Counted from the first letter of the stretch, positions 32,685-42,212 are shown. The stretch is 64,000 nucleotides of DNA from Qipengyuania vulgaris (GCF_009827325.1 NZ_WTYC01000001.1:248001-312000), one strand, 5' to 3'. Program-made: numbers and translations. The notes: a model not told the origin generated them from the letters alone.

Positions 32685-33638
32685 ATGAGCGGTCTCCGTG
32701 TGCCGACTCGCGATGGTGTGCTCGCCGCGGCTCGATCCGTCGCTGAGATTCTTCCTGCCAGCCCCCTGCTTCCGGTCGAGATTGGAGGGGTGCGCTGTCA
32801 CGTGAAGGCAGAAAGCCTCCAGCCCGTCGGTGCATTCAAGATCCGCGGGGGCTGGTGGCGACTCTCCAACCTTTCCGACAAAGAGAAAGCTCGCGGTGTC
32901 GTCGCCGTGTCCTCGGGTAATCATGCCCAAGGCGTCGCCTGGGCAGCGCGGCGACTGGGGATCGACGCTGTCATCGTGATGCCGCGCAATGCGCCGAAGG
33001 TGAAGCTGGAAGCGACCCGAGCGCTGGGGGCGGAAATCGTTCTCTACGACCGCCCGGGCGAGGACCGTGACGAGGTCGCCGCGCGCGAAGTGGAAGCGCG
33101 CGGCGCTACGCTGGTCCATGCCTTCGGCGATCCATGGGTGATCGAGGGACAAGGTAGTGCCGGTATAGAAATCGAGACGCAACTCGGCCGGGCGCCCTCA
33201 CGTCTGGTGGTCTGCTGCGGCGGCGGCGGCCTTGCGGCAGGGCTCGCTCTGGCGTGCCCGAAAAGCGCGATCCACATCGTCGAACCTGAAGGATGGGACA
33301 TGGTCGGACAGGCCCTTGCAGCGGGAGACATCGTGTGGGTAGCCGATAATCCGCCCTCTACCATCTGTGATGCGCTCCAGCCCGATGCGACCAAGCCGAT
33401 CAATCTGCAAGTCCTGCAGGGCCGCGCCGAACCGGGTATGACCGTCACCGACGAGGAAGTGCGCGAAGCCCAGCGCTTCGCTTTCTCGCGGCTCAACCTC
33501 GTCGTCGAACCGGGCGGCGCAGCAGCCCTTGCCGCGGTGCTGGCCGGGCAGGTTCGGGCGGACGAGGATACGGTGATCATGCTGACCGGCGGGAACACCG
33601 ATGCGGAAAGCTTTGCGGCAATGCTGAACGGGGTTTGA
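32685..33638 (+). CDS. Threonine/serine dehydratase-like PLP enzyme
   Basis: Fold-II PLP enzyme of about 317 residues. The PLP lysine is in QPVGAFKIRGG, the substrate loop is SSGNHAQGVAWAA, and the phosphate loop is CCGGGGLAAGLA. Late segments ATKPINLQ and VVEPGGAAALAA match threonine dehydratase and serine racemase relatives. There is no ACT domain, so it is the short, catabolic or non-regulated type; it could be a threonine dehydratase, a serine dehydratase or a racemase. Start: ATG at 32685 gives the usual N-terminus; a GTG at 32661 is also in frame. Confidence 0.87.
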   Translation: MSGLRVPTRDGVLAAARSVAEILPASPLLPVEIGGVRCHVKAESLQPVGAFKIRGGWWRLSNLSDKEKARGVVAVSSGNHAQGVAWAARRLGIDAVIVMPRNAPKVKLEATRALGAEIVLYDRPGEDRDEVAAREVEARGATLVHAFGDPWVIEGQGSAGIEIETQLGRAPSRLVVCCGGGGLAAGLALACPKSAIHIVEPEGWDMVGQALAAGDIVWVADNPPSTICDALQPDATKPINLQVLQGRAEPGMTVTDEEVREAQRFAFSRLNLVVEPGGAAALAAVLAGQVRADEDTVIMLTGGNTDAESFAAMLNGV

Positions 33639-33691
33639 CATTGCCAGCCACGCAAAGCACTCCTGCCGCGTAACAGGGAGAGATTTTCAAT

Positions 33692-34150
33692 ATGCAGGCT
33701 CAAATGCTCGCACCTGCGGCAGTACTGGTGCTGTGGTCGATCGTCATGCTTTTCTGGATGGCCTTCACGCGCTTGCCCGCGATGAAGAAGCTCGGCGGTG
33801 GCGCCGGTCTGCGCGAGGCCAAGCCCGGCGGCCGGGGCCAGGATCTGGAAGGCGTCATCGATGCCAAGGTCCAGTGGAAGGCCCATAATTATGCACATCT
33901 GATGGAACAGCCGACGATCTTTTACCCGACGGTCGTCATCCTTGCGATCATGGGGGCAGGATCATGGGACGTACTGCTGGCGTGGATTTACGTAGTCGTT
34001 CGCATCCTGCATTCGGTCTACCAGGCCACCGTCAACGTCGTGAAAGTGCGGTTCCTGCTTTTCGCCCTGTCGAGCCTGGCGCTTGCCATTCTCGCCGTTC
34101 GCGCGGTGATGGCGACCCTGTTCTTCGATCCTTCCCTCGCCCCGGTATGA
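33692..34150 (+). CDS. MAPEG family membrane protein, copy 1
   Basis: A 152-residue protein with four membrane helices and the MAPEG segment WKAHNYAHLMEQPTIFYPTV in which the charged EQP motif is conserved. A GGGAGAG sequence precedes the ATG. MAPEG proteins are glutathione-dependent transferases and peroxidases in eukaryotes; bacterial function is mostly unknown. It lies 15 bases upstream of a paralogue. Confidence 0.9.
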   Translation: MQAQMLAPAAVLVLWSIVMLFWMAFTRLPAMKKLGGGAGLREAKPGGRGQDLEGVIDAKVQWKAHNYAHLMEQPTIFYPTVVILAIMGAGSWDVLLAWIYVVVRILHSVYQATVNVVKVRFLLFALSSLALAILAVRAVMATLFFDPSLAPV

Positions 34151-34165
34151 TGAAAGCCTGACGAA

Positions 34166-34609
34166 ATGAATGTGATTACCCAATCCGCGATCCTGCAACC
34201 GGTCGTGATCCTCATGGCATGGACCATGGTTATGTGGCTGTGGATGTACGCCACGCGCATTCCGGCGATGAGCAAGGCGAATATCAAGCCCGACGACGTC
34301 CGCAAGACCAAGGGGCTGGACGATACCCTGCCCGATCAGGTCCAGTGGAAAGCGCATAATTACAACCACTTGCACGAGCAGCCGACCCTGTTCTACGCGG
34401 TCTGCCTGCTGCTGGCGATGGTCGGTTGGGGCGAAGGAATGAACGCGCTGCTGGCGTGGATCTACGTCGGCCTGCGCATCACTCACTCCGTTGTGCAGGT
34501 GACCGCAAACAAGGTAATGGTGCGCTTCGTACTGTTCGCCCTGTCGAGCCTCGTGCTGATCGCGCTGATCTTCCACGCCGCGATCTGGGCGTTCGATATT
34601 CACGTTTGA
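34166..34609 (+). CDS. MAPEG family membrane protein, copy 2
   Basis: A 147-residue paralogue of the preceding gene: WKAHNYNHLHEQPTLFYAVC matches WKAHNYAHLMEQPTIFYPTV, and LLAWIYVGLRITHSVVQVT matches LLAWIYVVVRILHSVYQAT. The pair evidently arose by tandem duplication and has since diverged. Four membrane helices. Followed by a strong terminator. Confidence 0.9.
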   Translation: MNVITQSAILQPVVILMAWTMVMWLWMYATRIPAMSKANIKPDDVRKTKGLDDTLPDQVQWKAHNYNHLHEQPTLFYAVCLLLAMVGWGEGMNALLAWIYVGLRITHSVVQVTANKVMVRFVLFALSSLVLIALIFHAAIWAFDIHV

Positions 34610-34615
34610 GCTGGC

Positions 34616-34640
34616 AAGGGCTCGCCGCGCGCGAGCCCTT
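34616..34640. terminator. Bidirectional intrinsic terminator
   Basis: AAGGGCTCGC / GCGAGCCCTT, a perfect 10-bp stem with a 5-nt CGCGC loop, lies between the convergent MAPEG and trxB genes. Confidence 0.8.
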
Positions 34641-34649
34641 CAGCCGGAG

Positions 34650-35633
34650 TTACTCGGCAGCCTCTGCGGCATGGGCATGCCCGTCCGCATCGATCTCGAG
34701 ATTGGCGAGGAAGCGCTCCGCATCGAGCGCGGCCATGCAGCCCATTCCGGCGGCGGTGACCGCCTGACGGTACACATGGTCGGTCACGTCGCCCGCAGCG
34801 AAGACTCCCGGGACGTCGGTCTTGGGCGAACCAGCCTCGGTAAGGAGATAGCCGCCATCGTCCATCGGCAGCTTGCCCTTGAACAGTTCGGTCGCGGGCG
34901 CATGGCCGATGGCGACGAAGGCTCCGTCGGCTTCGAAGGTGCTGTCTTCTCCGGTCACGGTGTCCCGCAGATTGAGCTGATGCAGCGCCCCGTTCGGGCC
35001 TGCTTCGAAGCTCTCCACCGTCTTGTTCCAGATGACCGAAATCTTGGGATGGATGAGCAGGCGCTCCTGCAGGATCTTCTCCGCGCGCAATTCGTCGCGG
35101 CGGTGGATCAGCGTCACATCGTCCGAATGGTTGGTGAGGTAAAGCGCCTCCTCAACTGCAGTGTTGCCGCCGCCGATCACCGCGACCTTCTTGCCGCGAT
35201 AGAAGAAACCGTCACAGGTTGCGCAGGCCGATACGCCCTTGCCGCCCAGTTCCATTTCACCCGGCACGCCCAGCCACTTGGCCTGCGCGCCGGTAGCGAT
35301 CACCAGCACATCGGCAATGTATTCGTCCCCGCTATCGCCCACTGCCCGGAAAGGCGAGCCGCCCGCGATATCGACATCGACGATGGTGTCCCACATCATC
35401 CGGGTTCCGACATGCTCCGCCTGCTTCTGCATCTGCTCCATCAGCCAGGGACCCTGGATGACGTCGGCGAAGCCCGGATAGTTCTCGACATCGGTAGTGA
35501 TGGTCAGCTGGCCGCCAGGCTGGAGGCCCTGCACCACGATCGGCTCCATCATCGCACGCGCGGCATAAATGGCAGCGGAATAGCCCGCCGGGCCGGAGCC
35601 GATGATCAGCATCTTGGTGCGATGGGTAGCCAT
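34650..35633 (-). CDS. trxB: Thioredoxin reductase
   Basis: FAD/NADPH enzyme of 327 residues that reduces thioredoxin. The FAD motif GSGPAGYSAAIYAA is at the N-terminus, the redox CxxC is SACATCDGFF, the NADPH motif is VIGGGNTAVEEALYL, and VFAAGDVTDHVYRQAVTAA is the C-terminal FAD motif. The last residues (DADGHAHAAEAAE) form a short His/Ala/Glu-rich tail beyond the fold. Confidence 0.96.
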   Translation of the reverse strand: MATHRTKMLIIGSGPAGYSAAIYAARAMMEPIVVQGLQPGGQLTITTDVENYPGFADVIQGPWLMEQMQKQAEHVGTRMMWDTIVDVDIAGGSPFRAVGDSGDEYIADVLVIATGAQAKWLGVPGEMELGGKGVSACATCDGFFYRGKKVAVIGGGNTAVEEALYLTNHSDDVTLIHRRDELRAEKILQERLLIHPKISVIWNKTVESFEAGPNGALHQLNLRDTVTGEDSTFEADGAFVAIGHAPATELFKGKLPMDDGGYLLTEAGSPKTDVPGVFAAGDVTDHVYRQAVTAAGMGCMAALDAERFLANLEIDADGHAHAAEAAE

Positions 35634-35699
35634 GTGTCTTGTCTCGTGATCGTGTGGGAAATGTGCGAGGCGGCTATATGGGGATTGCCTTCGCCGGAG

Positions 35700-36479
35700 T
35701 CACGCCACGAAGCGTTCGCGAAGCCGGTCCTTCAACAAGTCGTCCACACCTATGGCATCTTGGACAAAAGCATCGAGCGAGCCATGCTCCTCCTCGACCT
35801 CTCGCCAGAAGGTGTGGAGATAGTCCTCATGCACCTCCAGCAGCGCTCTGATCGCGCCCTCGTCCAGCTTTCGGCCAAGCCTTTGTTCGATGCCCGGCAC
35901 CGATTGAGAAGCGAGCACTTCCATCGTTGGCGCGTCATTGGTGCGCAGGAATTCCGCCATCTGATCGTCCCGGCCGATACCCAGCACGTGGAGCATGAGC
36001 ATGGCCGCGACACCGGTGCGGTCCTTGCCCGCGAAGCAATGGACGAGGCTGGCCCCGTCCCGCTCTGCCAGCAGCCGGAAATAGCGCGAAAACATGGATA
36101 TCATCGCCGGGTTGCGCGGCATGCGGGTGTACACCGCGATCATGCGCTGGCGGGCGAACTCTTCGGTCGTGGTGCTTTTGTCCACGTCCATGTGAGGGGG
36201 ACCGGAACTGGTTTCGCCATCATGGAAAAAGACCTCCCCATCGAAGCCATCCGGTCGGCGGCACGGGTTGCGTTCACGCTCCGAAATGCCGCGCAGGTCG
36301 ATAACGGTCCTGATGTCGAGCGCCTTCACGGCAAGAAGATCTGCCTCGCTAGCCCCGATATGCTGTCCTGAACGCCACAACAGACCGGTCTTCACCTTGC
36401 TCCCGCCCTGTGTCGTCCAGCCGCCGTAATCGCGGAAGTTGTGAATGCCTTCGGTGTCGAGAAATGGATTGCGAATCAT
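35700..36479 (-). CDS. Tyrosine/serine protein phosphatase family protein
   Basis: A 259-residue protein with the N-terminal NFRDYGGW motif, the DLRGISER loop and the phosphatase signature HCFAGKDRTG (Cys-x5-Arg). This is the Y_phosphatase3 family seen in mycobacterial PtpB-like enzymes, which act on phosphotyrosine or phosphoinositides. I choose the ATG at 36479 (MIRNPFLDTEG); a GTG seven codons upstream is in frame. It follows otsA on the same strand with a 63-base gap. Confidence 0.88.
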   Translation of the reverse strand: MIRNPFLDTEGIHNFRDYGGWTTQGGSKVKTGLLWRSGQHIGASEADLLAVKALDIRTVIDLRGISERERNPCRRPDGFDGEVFFHDGETSSGPPHMDVDKSTTTEEFARQRMIAVYTRMPRNPAMISMFSRYFRLLAERDGASLVHCFAGKDRTGVAAMLMLHVLGIGRDDQMAEFLRTNDAPTMEVLASQSVPGIEQRLGRKLDEGAIRALLEVHEDYLHTFWREVEEEHGSLDAFVQDAIGVDDLLKDRLRERFVA

Positions 36480-36542
36480 GAAGTGAACCGTGGCAGCCAC
36501 ACCTGCGGGGGGCCAGCTACAAAATCGTCGCCAGGACCGAGA

Positions 36543-37940
36543 TTAATGCGGAACGTTGTCGAGGTCGCGCAGGAACGTCTCGGTCCAGTTCTGGACATTG
36601 TCGTCCCGCACTGTTCCTATCAGCTTCTCGTAACGCTCTTTGCGCTCTTCAAGCGGCATATCGAGAGCAACCCGGATTGCATGCGCGAGATCGTCAGGGC
36701 TGTGCGGATTGACCAATACCGCGTCCTGCAGCTGCGCCGCCGCTCCGGCGAATTGCGATAGGATCAGCACACCTGGATCTTCCGGGTCCTGTGCGGCGAT
36801 GTACTCCTTGGCGACGAGGTTCATCCCGTCACGCAGGGGTGTGACGAGCCCGATTTTCGCTGCCCGAAAGAACCCGAACAATTCCTCGTGGCTATAGCCG
36901 CGATTGACGTAGCGCACGGGCACGACATCGACTTCGCTGCGCGCACCGTTGATCTGGCCGGTCTTCTGCTCAAGCGTGGCCCGAATTACCTGATAGCTTT
37001 CGACATCTTCCCTGCTCGGCGGGGCGATCTGGACGAACACGAGATCCCGGACACGCTCCGGATACTTGTCGAAAAATCGCGAAATCCCGTCGAGGCGCTC
37101 GGGCAGACCCTTGGAGTAGTCCAGCCGGTCGACACCGATCATAGCGGTGCGCCTTCGGGTCGAGCTCATCAGGCGCTGCTGGGCCTGACGAGCCGTACCG
37201 GTTTCGCCCAGCCTGCTGAAATGCTCCCAGTCGATGCCGATAGAATAGGCCCGGGCAATCGTGGTCCGCCCCTCGAGCGTAACGGACCCGCTCTCTTCAT
37301 CCACCTCGGCGCCAAGCTCCCCGCGGCAATAGTGCAGAAAGCTTTCGAGCCATTCCTGCGTCTGGAAACCTACGAGGTCATAATGCAGCATCGTGCGCAC
37401 CAACCGCTCGTGATAGGGCAGCGATACGAACAGGCGGGTGGCGGGCCACGGGATGTGCAGAAAAAAACCGATGCGGTTCTTGCACCCGCGGGAACGCAGA
37501 CGTTCGCCGAGCGGGACAAGGTGATAGTCGTGCACCCACACGATATCGTCTGGCTCGATCAGAGAGGCGACAAGCTCCGCGAAACGTTCATTGACGCGTT
37601 CGTAGCCCTTTGCCGTCTCGCGCTCGAACTTGGCCAGATCGAGACGATAATGGAACAGCGGCCAAAGCGTAGAATTTGCATAGCCGTTGTAATATTCCTG
37701 GATATCCCGTTCGGAGAGATCGATGGTGGCGGTGGTGACGTCATCGGATGTCTGGGTCGAAATATTGCCGGTCCGGCCGCTTTCGCTTTGCTCGCCCGAC
37801 CAGCCGAACCAGAGACCCTGGCGGTCCTTGAGTGCCGAATGAAGCGCACCTGCCAGCCCGCCCTGTGCGCCAGCCGCTCCGCGTGCCTTGGGTACGGCGA
37901 CGCGGTTGGAGATGACAACAAGACGAGCGTCGGTGCTCAT
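36543..37940 (-). CDS. otsA: Alpha,alpha-trehalose-phosphate synthase
   Basis: GT20 enzyme of 465 residues making trehalose 6-phosphate from UDP-glucose and glucose 6-phosphate. MSTDARLVVISNRVAVPK, GWSGE, DIVWVHDYHLVPLGERL, IGFFLHIPWPATRLF, GVDRLDYSKGLPERL and RDGMNLVAKEYIAAQ are all typical. The start ATG at 37940 overlaps the stop of the GH15 gene (ATGA). Last gene of the otsB-GH15-otsA operon. Confidence 0.96.
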   Translation of the reverse strand: MSTDARLVVISNRVAVPKARGAAGAQGGLAGALHSALKDRQGLWFGWSGEQSESGRTGNISTQTSDDVTTATIDLSERDIQEYYNGYANSTLWPLFHYRLDLAKFERETAKGYERVNERFAELVASLIEPDDIVWVHDYHLVPLGERLRSRGCKNRIGFFLHIPWPATRLFVSLPYHERLVRTMLHYDLVGFQTQEWLESFLHYCRGELGAEVDEESGSVTLEGRTTIARAYSIGIDWEHFSRLGETGTARQAQQRLMSSTRRRTAMIGVDRLDYSKGLPERLDGISRFFDKYPERVRDLVFVQIAPPSREDVESYQVIRATLEQKTGQINGARSEVDVVPVRYVNRGYSHEELFGFFRAAKIGLVTPLRDGMNLVAKEYIAAQDPEDPGVLILSQFAGAAAQLQDAVLVNPHSPDDLAHAIRVALDMPLEERKERYEKLIGTVRDDNVQNWTETFLRDLDNVPH

Positions 37941-39724
37941 CGCACTTCGCTCCAACTCTTCGAAAGGTGACCGGCTGAGTTTATAATACCTACCAGCGAG
38001 TAGGTCTGAGGGAAGTTCCCCCAAAGCTCGCCCGTATCGTAATCGAGGTCTTCGCTGAGCAGGCCCGATTGCGTCGTATGCTCGAGCATGGCCTCGAACA
38101 TCTTTCGCGCTTCTTCGCTTCTGCCGGTGAGATGCAAGGCTTCTATGAGCCAGAAAGTGCAGACATTGAATGCAGTTTCGGGTGCGCCGAAGTCGTCCTC
38201 CGCGGCATAGCGCAACATGTGATCGCCGCGTCGCAATTCGCGCTCTACTGCCTCAAATGTCGCCAGAAAGCGCTCGTCATCTGGTTTCAGATAGCGCAGT
38301 TCGACCATCTGCAGCAGGCTGGCGTCGAGATAGTTGCTTTCGAAGCTGGCGACGTAGTGTCCGTCTTCCTCGCTCCAGGCCTCGGCATCGATCTTGGCGC
38401 GGATTGTTTCTGCACGCTCTTTCCAGAACGCGACGCGGTCCGCCTTGCCGAGCTGTCCGGCCACCTTGGAAAGGCGGTCGCAGGCGGCCCAGCACATGAC
38501 CGCGGAGTAGGTGTGAACCTCCTGCCGCGTGCGGAATTCCCACAGGCCGGCGTCAGGCTTGTCGTGCTTTGCCCACGCCGCTTCGCCCACTTCTTCCAGA
38601 TGGGTGAAATCGCGCTCGTCCGCCATGCGCAGGAGACGCGTATCGAAAAACGCCTGCGCTGTCGGCATCACGATCTGGCCGTAACAATCGTACTGGACCT
38701 GTGTGTAGGCCGCGTTGCCTATGCGAACCGGGCCATTACCGCGATATCCCGCAAGGTTCTCGGCTTCGAACTCGTGCAGTTCGGCAAGGCCCATCACCGA
38801 ATAGAGCGGCTGAATCTGTCCGCCTCGTGCCTGGTCGATGATGTTGCGAAGGTACGCGAGGTACTTTTCCAGTACGTCCAGAGCGCCCAGCCGGTTCAGC
38901 GCCTGAACGGTGTAGTAACTGTCGCGGATCCAGCAGAACCTGTAATCCCAGTTTCTCTGGCTGCCGGGCGCTTCCGGGATAGAGGTAGTCAACGCAGCCA
39001 CGATCGCGCCGGTTTCTTCGTGTTGGCACAGCTTCAGCGCAATGGCGGCGCGAATGACCTCTTCCTGCCATTCCAGCGGAATGTGGAGGCCGCGCACCCA
39101 GTGCTGCCAATATTTCTTCGTGTTCGCTTCCATCCTGCGGACTTCGCTGCGGATGTTGCCCACGAAAGGCTCGTCCGGACCAAGGAAGAAGTGCTGGTCG
39201 CTTTCGACGCGGTAGCTGCAATCTTCGAGGATATAGCCGACAGGCGCATCGGTGGTGAGGCGCATCGTCTGATCGCCGAGCTGATAACGGATGTGGTTGG
39301 TTCCACTGGTGGTCTTACTCAACTCCTCCCCGTAATTCCGCATCGGGGCGAGGCGAACACGCAGGCGGGGGGCGCCCGACACCGGCCGTGCGATCCTGAT
39401 GAATGCCACGGGGCGATACATCCGGCCCGATCGTTCGAAACGCGGCGCGAAATCGTAAATGTCCAGCGCGCTGCCATCTTCCGCTTCGAGACGCGTCACG
39501 AGAATTGGTGTGTTTCGGACATAATGCTGGGTGGCGGAAACCTGTCCTTCCAGTTCGAACCGCCAGACACCCTCGTCCTGCCTGTCGCCGTTGAGTAGCG
39601 AACAGAACACTGGATCGCCGTCCACGCGGGGGACGCAACCCCACACGAAACCGGCGGCCTCGTCGATCAGGGCGCTGACCTGGCAATTGCCGATGGGGGA
39701 AAGTTCGAGGTTCGGTTCGGTCAT
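37937..39724 (-). CDS. Glycoside hydrolase family 15 protein
   Basis: A 595-residue protein with the GH15 layout: an N-terminal beta domain (LELSPIGNCQVSALIDEAAG) and an (alpha/alpha)6 barrel with GSQRNWDYRFCWIRDSYYTV, CWAACDRL and LSEDLDYDTGELWGNFPQTY, whose acidic residues are the likely catalytic pair. Members are glucoamylases or trehalases. The position between otsB and otsA, with four-base overlaps on both sides, makes a trehalose- or trehalose-6-phosphate-linked role most likely (inference). The ATG at 39724 is chosen because of the overlap. Confidence 0.92.
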   Translation of the reverse strand: MTEPNLELSPIGNCQVSALIDEAAGFVWGCVPRVDGDPVFCSLLNGDRQDEGVWRFELEGQVSATQHYVRNTPILVTRLEAEDGSALDIYDFAPRFERSGRMYRPVAFIRIARPVSGAPRLRVRLAPMRNYGEELSKTTSGTNHIRYQLGDQTMRLTTDAPVGYILEDCSYRVESDQHFFLGPDEPFVGNIRSEVRRMEANTKKYWQHWVRGLHIPLEWQEEVIRAAIALKLCQHEETGAIVAALTTSIPEAPGSQRNWDYRFCWIRDSYYTVQALNRLGALDVLEKYLAYLRNIIDQARGGQIQPLYSVMGLAELHEFEAENLAGYRGNGPVRIGNAAYTQVQYDCYGQIVMPTAQAFFDTRLLRMADERDFTHLEEVGEAAWAKHDKPDAGLWEFRTRQEVHTYSAVMCWAACDRLSKVAGQLGKADRVAFWKERAETIRAKIDAEAWSEEDGHYVASFESNYLDASLLQMVELRYLKPDDERFLATFEAVERELRRGDHMLRYAAEDDFGAPETAFNVCTFWLIEALHLTGRSEEARKMFEAMLEHTTQSGLLSEDLDYDTGELWGNFPQTYSLVGIINSAGHLSKSWSEVR

Positions 39725-40464
39725 AGATCCAGCCATTTGTGCACTGCAGCGATATCTTCGAGGTGATAGCGCGCAGCGTCACTATCCCGTTCCCCGACGG
39801 CAATACCGAAACCCGAGAATTCGATTGCTGCAGCCATGCCGTCTTCGTCGGTCGTGTCATCGCCGATGAAGATGGGCATGGAGCCGGTGAAAGGCTGCTC
39901 TGCCATAAAGGCCCGCACGGCTCCCCCCTTGTCTGCGCCCGGACGAACAAGTTCGGCCACACCTTTGCCGCTGGTCACGCAAAGATCGTGGCGCTCTGCG
40001 ACTTCGTGCGCAAAATCGAGGGTTGCCCGCGCCTTTTCGGGCCTTGCGCGGAAGTGCAGCGCGCCGCCATGCGATTTCGTTTCGTAAAAGAGATCGTGCA
40101 TTTCCGCATAGGCGCGAAGCTCGCTCACACAGTCGGCCGACAATGCTTCCGGCTCGTCGCCCAGCCTCGATCCGTCGGGCAACAGCCGCGACGCCCCATG
40201 AGAGCCCGCACGGCAAAGCGTTACTTCGCCCAGATGCGAGGCGAGATCGTCGAGCGCCCTTCCTGTTACCAGGGCAAACCGGCCATTCAACCGTTCGTGC
40301 AGGCGGTGAAGTGCATCGGCCAAGCTGTCGGGTACGTGGATATCGCCGGGTTCGGGCGCGATCTCGACCAAGGTTCCGTCGAAGTCCAGAAACAGCGCCA
40401 CGGGACCTGCTGCGAGCAGGTCAGCGAGAGGCGGCGGAGATGGGAGCGAAGAGGGGCTGGCCAT
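39721..40464 (-). CDS. otsB: Trehalose-6-phosphate phosphatase
   Basis: HAD phosphatase of 247 residues that dephosphorylates trehalose 6-phosphate. The catalytic DxD is in ALFLDFDGTLVEIAPEPG, GSHGA follows, and the C-terminal metal site is IFIGDDTTDEDG. The ATG at 40464 fits the family N-terminus; a start 12 codons upstream is possible. The stop overlaps the GH15 start. Confidence 0.95.
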   Translation of the reverse strand: MASPSSLPSPPPLADLLAAGPVALFLDFDGTLVEIAPEPGDIHVPDSLADALHRLHERLNGRFALVTGRALDDLASHLGEVTLCRAGSHGASRLLPDGSRLGDEPEALSADCVSELRAYAEMHDLFYETKSHGGALHFRARPEKARATLDFAHEVAERHDLCVTSGKGVAELVRPGADKGGAVRAFMAEQPFTGSMPIFIGDDTTDEDGMAAAIEFSGFGIAVGERDSDAARYHLEDIAAVHKWLDL

Positions 40465-40504
40465 CGGCAGTGGCCTTAACGACCTCGTCGTGAAGGTCAA
40501 ACGA

Positions 40505-41161
40505 TCAGCTTTCCGCTGCGGTCCCCGGATCGAGGATCAAATCGCCATTTTCGACCCGCCAGCCCTCAAGCCGGGAGAGAAAATTCATGCCCAGCACATT
40601 GGTATTGCCCAGATTGGGCGCGATCACGGCGTCCAGTCCTTCGGCGGCAATGTTGCCGAAGCTCAGGTTGCCGAGGGTAGTCAGTTCGGCAGTGACCGTT
40701 CCATTCGCAGTGCTCAGCATGACCGGCAACCCGCCCGTACGGGGCTCTAGGCCGGCACGCGCGGCGGCTTCTCCGGACAAGGCCGTCAGCGTGGCCCCGG
40801 TATCGATCAGGAATCGCGTCGGGACACCGTTTACCTCGGCTACCACCCAGTAATGACCGTCTGCCGCCATGGGAACGAGCGTTTCTTCGCCCACGATGCG
40901 CTGTTCGGCCATGCCGATCTGGGTCACGGCGTCCAGCCGCGGATCGAAGCGGGCAAGCTGAAGGAATACGGTGGTGAGGATACCCACCAGTGCCAGCGTA
41001 CTGACGGTGCGGACTAGCCGCCCCCCGGCAATCTTGTTCCGGAGCATCAATGCGCCGATCCAGCCGAGCAGGAGCGCAGCTATCGTGCCTGCCAACAAGC
41101 CGGAACGCGGTATGGCGCGGATCACTTCTGCGATGGCGTCGAAGGCGCTTTGCGGGTCCAT
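40505..41161 (-). CDS. Retropepsin-like membrane aspartic protease (TIGR02281 type)
   Basis: A 218-residue protein with two N-terminal membrane helices (residues about 20-38 and 48-66) and a single retropepsin-like domain: FLIDTGATLTALSGEAAARA with the catalytic DTGA, then VLGMNFLSRLEGWRVENGDL. This clan AA family is common in alphaproteobacteria; activity would need a dimer. Substrate unknown. The next gene on the same strand is otsB, 40 bases downstream. Confidence 0.88.
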   Translation of the reverse strand: MDPQSAFDAIAEVIRAIPRSGLLAGTIAALLLGWIGALMLRNKIAGGRLVRTVSTLALVGILTTVFLQLARFDPRLDAVTQIGMAEQRIVGEETLVPMAADGHYWVVAEVNGVPTRFLIDTGATLTALSGEAAARAGLEPRTGGLPVMLSTANGTVTAELTTLGNLSFGNIAAEGLDAVIAPNLGNTNVLGMNFLSRLEGWRVENGDLILDPGTAAES

Positions 41162-41213
41162 CACGCGGATATAGGGAACGGAACTGATCGCGTCGATGAA
41201 TGGGCCGGAAAAA

Positions 41214-42212
41214 TCAGGGGGCGTCCCGCTTTTCCGTTGCTTCGGCGAGGATCAGCGAAAAGCGGCCCTGCTCGTCGGTCCAGCGCTTTTTTGGTGCCCA
41301 GCCACCCGCCAGCAACAGCGTGTTCGCGCTGCGACGCGTGAACTTGTGGCTGTTTTCCGTGTGGATGGTCTCGCCTTCGCTCATGGCGAAGTTCTCGCCT
41401 GCGACCGTGAAGGCGATATCGCGCACTGCCTGCAGATGCATCTCGATCCGAGCATAATCGTCGTTCCAGCGCGCAAGGTGGCGTAGCGCATCGACCGGAA
41501 TGCCCCCGCTGAGCTCGCGATTGATGCGACGCGCGAGATTGAGATTGAACTCGCCGGTTACTCCGCGCGCGTCATCGTAGGCGGCTTCTAGGACCTTCCG
41601 GTCCTTCACGAGATCCATGCCGATGAGCAGCAGCGGCATCTCGCCCTCTTCGGCCCCGAGCGTAGCGCGCATCGAGCGCAGCAGGTCCACCGCCGTTCGG
41701 GCCACCATGTTCCCGATCGTCGAGCCGGGAAAGAAACCCAGCTTCTTCGTGCCGAGAACTTCGCCCGGTAATTCTACCTGGCGCATGAAATCCGCTTCGA
41801 CCGGATACACGTTCAAAGCGGGAAACTTCTCCGCCAGTGCAGCTGCCGACATGCGCAGGAAATCGCCCGATATGTCGAGCGGGACATAAGCTGCAGGGTC
41901 AATGGCGCGCAGCAGCAGGGGAGTCTTCACCGAACTGCCGGAACCGAATTCGACCACTGCCCTGCCCGTGCCGATCAACTCGGCGAATTCCGTACTGCGA
42001 GCTTCGAGAATCTCGGTTTCTGCGCGGGTCGGGTAATATTCCTCCAGCTCCGTGATATCTTCGAAGAGCTGCGAGCCGGCATCATCATACAGCCAGCGCG
42101 CGGGGATAGCCTTCTGGCGCTGGCGCAAGCCTGCAAGAACATCTTCACGGAAGGCACGATCCACGCCATCCTCGTCACGGTCGACGAGCGCTATTCCCTG
42201 TTCGGTCTTCAT
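41214..42212 (-). CDS. egtD: L-histidine N-alpha-methyltransferase
   Basis: SAM-dependent enzyme of 332 residues that trimethylates histidine to hercynine in ergothioneine synthesis. IPARWLYDDAGSQLFEDITE, EYYPTRAETEIL, VEFGSGSSVKTPLLL and FFPGSTIGN mark the EgtD family. It overlaps the egtB stop by four bases (42209-42212), so the two are translationally coupled. Confidence 0.95.
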   Translation of the reverse strand: MKTEQGIALVDRDEDGVDRAFREDVLAGLRQRQKAIPARWLYDDAGSQLFEDITELEEYYPTRAETEILEARSTEFAELIGTGRAVVEFGSGSSVKTPLLLRAIDPAAYVPLDISGDFLRMSAAALAEKFPALNVYPVEADFMRQVELPGEVLGTKKLGFFPGSTIGNMVARTAVDLLRSMRATLGAEEGEMPLLLIGMDLVKDRKVLEAAYDDARGVTGEFNLNLARRINRELSGGIPVDALRHLARWNDDYARIEMHLQAVRDIAFTVAGENFAMSEGETIHTENSHKFTRRSANTLLLAGGWAPKKRWTDEQGRFSLILAEATEKRDAP

